From: Anaerolineae bacterium | Lineage (GTDB): Bacteria; Chloroflexota; Anaerolineae; B4-G1 | NCBI GenBank assembly: GCA_030612585.1 | Contig: JAUWNP010000026.1 | Location: forward strand, 1-34,922 | Direction: 5' to 3' | DNA: 34,922 nt | In this document: positions 32,342-34,922 of the stretch, piece by piece | Layout of the letters: each line of letters begins with the position of its first letter | Position numbering within the stretch: the first letter of the stretch is position 1 | The notes under the pieces: generated by a model | Databases searched by the model: none | What the model was told of the DNA's origin: nothing | The model's input: only the letters and a program-made list of their open reading frames with translations | Position numbers and translations under genes: made by a program

Positions 32342-32926
32342 ATGTTAAACATGCTAGACAATTTTTGGAGTAATCCGATATTTTGGATAGGCTTGTTCCT
32401 TTTGGGATACATCACAACTATGGTTCTTTGGGGCGTAAATCAAGGCAAGTGGTTTTTTAGCAGAGAATATAAAATGGGAAAATATCTCAACCCCATCATT
32501 CTCTTTCTATTGAATATTCCTGCATATGTTTTCCCGCTTATCAATCAACCTCGGTTTGGTTTACCAACCCTGGCGGTGCTGTTAGTTGGAATTCCCATGC
32601 TTGCCTTAGGGGGAGCGGTGAAGATATTGGCGGGGAGGAATAAAACCGCTAAATCAACTTTAGGGCTGGCAGTGGAGAGAAAATTGTTCACGAGAGGCAT
32701 CTATGGAATTATAAGACACCCGATATATCTAGCAGTTAATTTAATGCCGCTCAGTTTAGCCATTATTTTTAAGGCAACCTATGCTGTTTACTTCGACGCA
32801 TTTCGCCTTATTGCCTATCTCACATTTATCTTTCTTGAAGAGAATCAGCTTGAGGAGGAATTTGGTGAGGAGTACAGAGAGTATAAGGAAAAGGTTAGAT
32901 GGAGGTTGATCCCCTATTTCTTTTAA
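32342..32926 (+). CDS. ICMT-like integral membrane methyltransferase, distant copy
   Basis: The 194-residue protein has about five membrane segments and the ICMT/PEMT C-terminal signature: TRGIYGIIRHPIYLA, then a LEENQLEEEFGEEYREYKEKV acidic stretch ending IPYFF. It is more canonical (RHPxY) than the four genes at 3887-6937 and is not a recent copy of them. It is much more AT-rich than its neighbours and is followed by an attC-like structured repeat, so it may be a mobile gene cassette. AAAGGAG lies 10 bases before the ATG. The methyl acceptor is unknown. Confidence 0.85.
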   Translation: MLNMLDNFWSNPIFWIGLFLLGYITTMVLWGVNQGKWFFSREYKMGKYLNPIILFLLNIPAYVFPLINQPRFGLPTLAVLLVGIPMLALGGAVKILAGRNKTAKSTLGLAVERKLFTRGIYGIIRHPIYLAVNLMPLSLAIIFKATYAVYFDAFRLIAYLTFIFLEENQLEEEFGEEYREYKEKVRWRLIPYFF

Positions 32927-32957
32927 AGAAAATAAATGGTGGGGCTCGGAACTCTGC

Positions 32958-33080
32958 GGAAACCTTCGGTTTCCTTGCCCTCACTTCGTTTGGGTCATAT
33001 AACACGGTGTATGCGGCTCCGCTATCGCTTCGCCCAAACTGCCCCTTCGGGGCAACTTCGCATACACCGAAAACGTTATC
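32958..33080. repeat. Structured repeat with nested inverted repeats (attC-like)
   Basis: Several inverted pairs lie in this stretch: GGAAACC/GGTTTCC (32958-32964/32968-32974), GTTTGGG/CCCAAAC (32988-32994/33033-33039), CGGTGTATGCG/CGCATACACCG (33005-33015/33059-33069) and GCCCC/GGGGC (33041-33045/33049-33053). The outer ATAAC (32999-33003) and GTTAT (33075-33079) are also complementary and resemble the R boxes of integron attC sites. The first hairpin could serve as a terminator. Its nature as attC is unproven, since the spacers on the two sides are unequal (1 and 5 bases). Confidence 0.6.
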
Positions 33081-33320
33081 CGAAAATTCCCTTATAGGAG
33101 AAGAACCATCCGTCATAACTTAACGAAACAGTGTCTGTCAGTCGCCAAAATAGTGCCAAACAGACCTAAAATGGCCGGTTTTCGCACTTGGGGCCAGTCT
33201 AAACGCCCGATTTGCCCGAAAATCCGGGTTGCGTTGGCGAGATTGACTCTGAATCACAGGAGAACTGATTCTTGAGAAGCCAAAATGGCCTTAAGTTATG
33301 AGGAATGGAGAAGAACGTAA
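33081..33320. other. Intergenic stretch without recognisable gene
   Basis: Between the structured repeat and the MFS gene I see no open frame with coding character and no clear promoter. AATGGAGAAGAACGTAA precedes the ATG at 33321 and provides a weak ribosome binding site. A promoter for the MFS gene is likely somewhere here. Confidence 0.5.
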
Positions 33321-34616
33321 ATGACCAATCGACGCATCGCACAAATGGCACTCTACCAGTTCGGCTTCGCGCTCGTCTGCGTGTTCGTGTCCGGCGTGCT
33401 CAACCGGGTGATGTTCGCCGAACTGGGGCTGCCAGCGACGCTCATCGGCGTCTTGCTGGCGATTCCACCGCTGCTCTCGCCGCTGCGGTTGTGGCTGGGG
33501 TATCTTTCGGACGCCTACCCGATCCGGGGCCGTCGCCGCCTGCCCTACGTCCTGGGCGGGATGGCGCTGGTGGCGTTGGGTCTCGCTGGCGGGGCCTGGG
33601 GCGCGGTGCAGATGGGACAGTCGGCGCTCCTGGGTCTGGCAGCGATGGTCGTGGCCTTTGTCTGCTACGGGATGGGCAAGAACGCTACCGCGACCACCTT
33701 CCAGGCGCTCATCGCCGACGTCTACGACGAGGCGGCGCGGCCGCGGGCCGTCGCTATGCTCAAGGCGGCCTTCATCGGCGGGATCATCGCCGGCAGCGTC
33801 GTGCTGGGCAACCTGCTCGACCCGTTCAGCGCGGGCAGGCTGCTGGCCGTCGCGCTGGCCGTCGGTGGCGGCGCGGTGTTGTTGGCCGTGATGGGAACCC
33901 TCGGCGTGGAGCCTCGCGGCACGCAGACGCAGGCCGCCAGCCAACGGGCGCGGGCACTGCCCTTCCGGGAGACGTTGCGGCGCACCTTCGCCGACCGGCA
34001 GGTGCGGCTGTTCTTTTTCTTCATCGGCGCCACACTCCTGGCCACGTTGACGCAGGACATCTTTCTGGAGCCCTACGGCGCACAGGTGTTTGGTATGAGC
34101 GTCAACGAGACCACGCGGCTGAGCATGTATTGGGGCACTGGCACGCTGGGCGCGATGCTGGTCAGTGGCCTCTGGCTGGTCAACCGGCTGGGACGGCGGC
34201 GAGTGGCGGCGTTGGGGCTGTGGATCGTGGCTCTGACCTTTGTCAGCTTGATCGTCGCCGGACTGATTGGGCAAACCTGGCTGTTCATCGCGCTGGTCTT
34301 TTTGCTGGGCGTGGGCAGCGGTGTCAGCGCCTCCGGCACGCTCACCTTGATGGTGGACTTTACCACGCCGGAGCGGGCGGGGTTGCTGATGGGCACGTGG
34401 ACGGTGGCGCACCAGTTGGCCGAAGCGGTGGGCAACGTGCTGGGCGGTCTGGTGCTCGACGTGATGTACGCTCTCAGCCAGAGTTACGTGATTGCTTTCG
34501 GTGCCGTCTTTGCGCTGGAAGTGGTCGCTGCGCTGGTGGGGTTGCTCTTGCTGCGCGCCATTGACGTGCGCCATTTCCAAAGGCGCTCTTCCTTGACGAT
34601 CGCTGCGGTGCAGTAG
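33321..34616 (+). CDS. PucC/BCD-family MFS transporter
   Basis: The 431-residue protein has about twelve membrane segments and the marks of the PucC/LhaA (BCD) family of the major facilitator superfamily. These are LLSPLRLWLGYLSDAYPI followed by RGRRRLPYVLGG, WGTGTLGAMLVSG, and LTLMVDFTTPERAGLLMGTW with AEAVGNVLGG. Characterised relatives help deliver bacteriochlorophyll in phototrophs; non-photosynthetic members are unstudied. No photosynthesis genes are present here, so a role with another tetrapyrrole (such as heme) is possible but only inferred. ATG 33321 has a weak GGAG upstream. The gene is GC-rich like the main background, unlike its left neighbour. Confidence 0.85.
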   Translation: MTNRRIAQMALYQFGFALVCVFVSGVLNRVMFAELGLPATLIGVLLAIPPLLSPLRLWLGYLSDAYPIRGRRRLPYVLGGMALVALGLAGGAWGAVQMGQSALLGLAAMVVAFVCYGMGKNATATTFQALIADVYDEAARPRAVAMLKAAFIGGIIAGSVVLGNLLDPFSAGRLLAVALAVGGGAVLLAVMGTLGVEPRGTQTQAASQRARALPFRETLRRTFADRQVRLFFFFIGATLLATLTQDIFLEPYGAQVFGMSVNETTRLSMYWGTGTLGAMLVSGLWLVNRLGRRRVAALGLWIVALTFVSLIVAGLIGQTWLFIALVFLLGVGSGVSASGTLTLMVDFTTPERAGLLMGTWTVAHQLAEAVGNVLGGLVLDVMYALSQSYVIAFGAVFALEVVAALVGLLLLRAIDVRHFQRRSSLTIAAVQ

Positions 34617-34699
34617 TTTACAGTGTTACATTTGGCGCGACACTACAACGAATTTGGAAAAAAGCGAATTGGAAGCGCACCATTCGCGAGTTCACTTCG

Positions 34700-34922
34700 A
34701 TGCATGCCCTTACCACCGCAGGCGACAGTGAGAATTTGTTCCTTTTTGCCGCCTTCCAGGCGCACCGGCTCAAGTACCGGGCGGCCGGGGTGCTGCGCGA
34801 TGGGCTGGCGCTTTTCATCGGGCAGCGGCGGGCGATGGAAACGCTGATGTCTGCGGTGGAATTCGAGAAAAAATGGGGGCCGATCAGCCTATCGCAGGAA
34901 ACCATTCGCTCCTACGAGACGC
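34700..34922 (+). CDS. 5' end of an unidentified gene (partial)
   Basis: A frame from ATG 34700 stays open to the window edge (74 codons) with strong G/C preference at third positions, as in the other GC-rich genes. It reads MHALTTAGDSENLFLFAAFQ and continues with RAAGVLRDGLALFIGQRRAMETLM. I do not recognise a family. The frame is also open upstream to the MFS gene's end without a good start codon, so the true start could be earlier. Confidence 0.55.
   Translation, partial: MHALTTAGDSENLFLFAAFQAHRLKYRAAGVLRDGLALFIGQRRAMETLMSAVEFEKKWGPISLSQETIRSYET

Noticed and set aside
33305..34564. Second long + strand frame over the MFS gene
   Set aside because: It is a shifted-frame shadow rich in Arg, Gly and Ala without hydrophobic periodicity.
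33291..34580. 429-codon minus-strand frame opposite the MFS gene
   Set aside because: Its composition is dominated by His, Gln and Arg, as expected from the reverse of a GC-rich membrane protein gene; the + strand has the family motifs.
1..34922. CRISPR array, tRNA or rRNA genes
   Set aside because: No regularly spaced direct repeats with unique spacers and no tRNA or rRNA-like sequence were found on reading the window.

Overview
All recognisable genes in this window lie on the + strand, and most are tightly packed, with ATGA overlaps or gaps under 40 bases. The gene content points to an uncultured anaerobic bacterium, most likely Chloroflexota (Anaerolineae-like). The signs are a two-gene SufC-SufB iron-sulfur set without the rest of SUF, an AmmeMemoRadiSam-type radical SAM enzyme, FeoA/FeoB ferrous iron transport, a GC-rich background, and short palindromic repeats scattered between and inside genes. 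The taxonomic assignment is inference; there is no rRNA or tRNA here.

Region 1 (about 170-6940) is a mosaic of small enzymes. It holds a membrane-anchored SAM methyltransferase, an LCM/PPM-type SAM methyltransferase, three paralogs of the L-2-amino-thiazoline-4-carboxylate (ATC) hydrolase family, a small four-helix membrane protein with two intramembrane histidines, and four paralogs of the isoprenylcysteine carboxyl methyltransferase (ICMT)-like integral membrane family. Region 2 (6949-17813) is transport: a YkoE-like ECF S component, a fused tandem ABC exporter-fold protein, a YkoD-like dual ECF ATPase, a YkoC-like ECF T component, and then a second, split and AT-richer pair of exporter-fold half transporters. 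Region 3 (17814-20601) is a feo operon (FeoC-like, FeoA, FeoB). Its FeoC and FeoA genes are each preceded by the same duplicated leader with a mini-ORF and a hairpin.

Region 4 (20610-28526) carries peptide deformylase, a DUF2249 protein, SufC, SufB, the AmrS radical SAM enzyme, a P1B-type metal ATPase, another SAM methyltransferase and a coiled-coil DUF2325 protein. Region 5 (28549-34922) has a CydDC-like pair of ABC half transporters with repeat units embedded in frame, an AT-rich ICMT-like gene followed by a structured attC-like repeat, a PucC/BCD-family MFS transporter, and the start of an unidentified gene.

Working hypothesis (inference): regions 1-3 form one iron or metal-chelate acquisition locus. 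Exporter-fold importers related in arrangement to YbtPQ/IrtAB and an ECF module would bring in a metallophore or tetrapyrrole. The ATC-hydrolase paralogs and membrane methyltransferases would act on the ligand. Feo, Suf and the metal ATPase would handle the iron. The strongest structural surprises are the ATC-hydrolase/ICMT array, the S-component-like tail on the fused ABC transporter, the duplicated feo leader, and repeat units translated inside ABC transporter genes.
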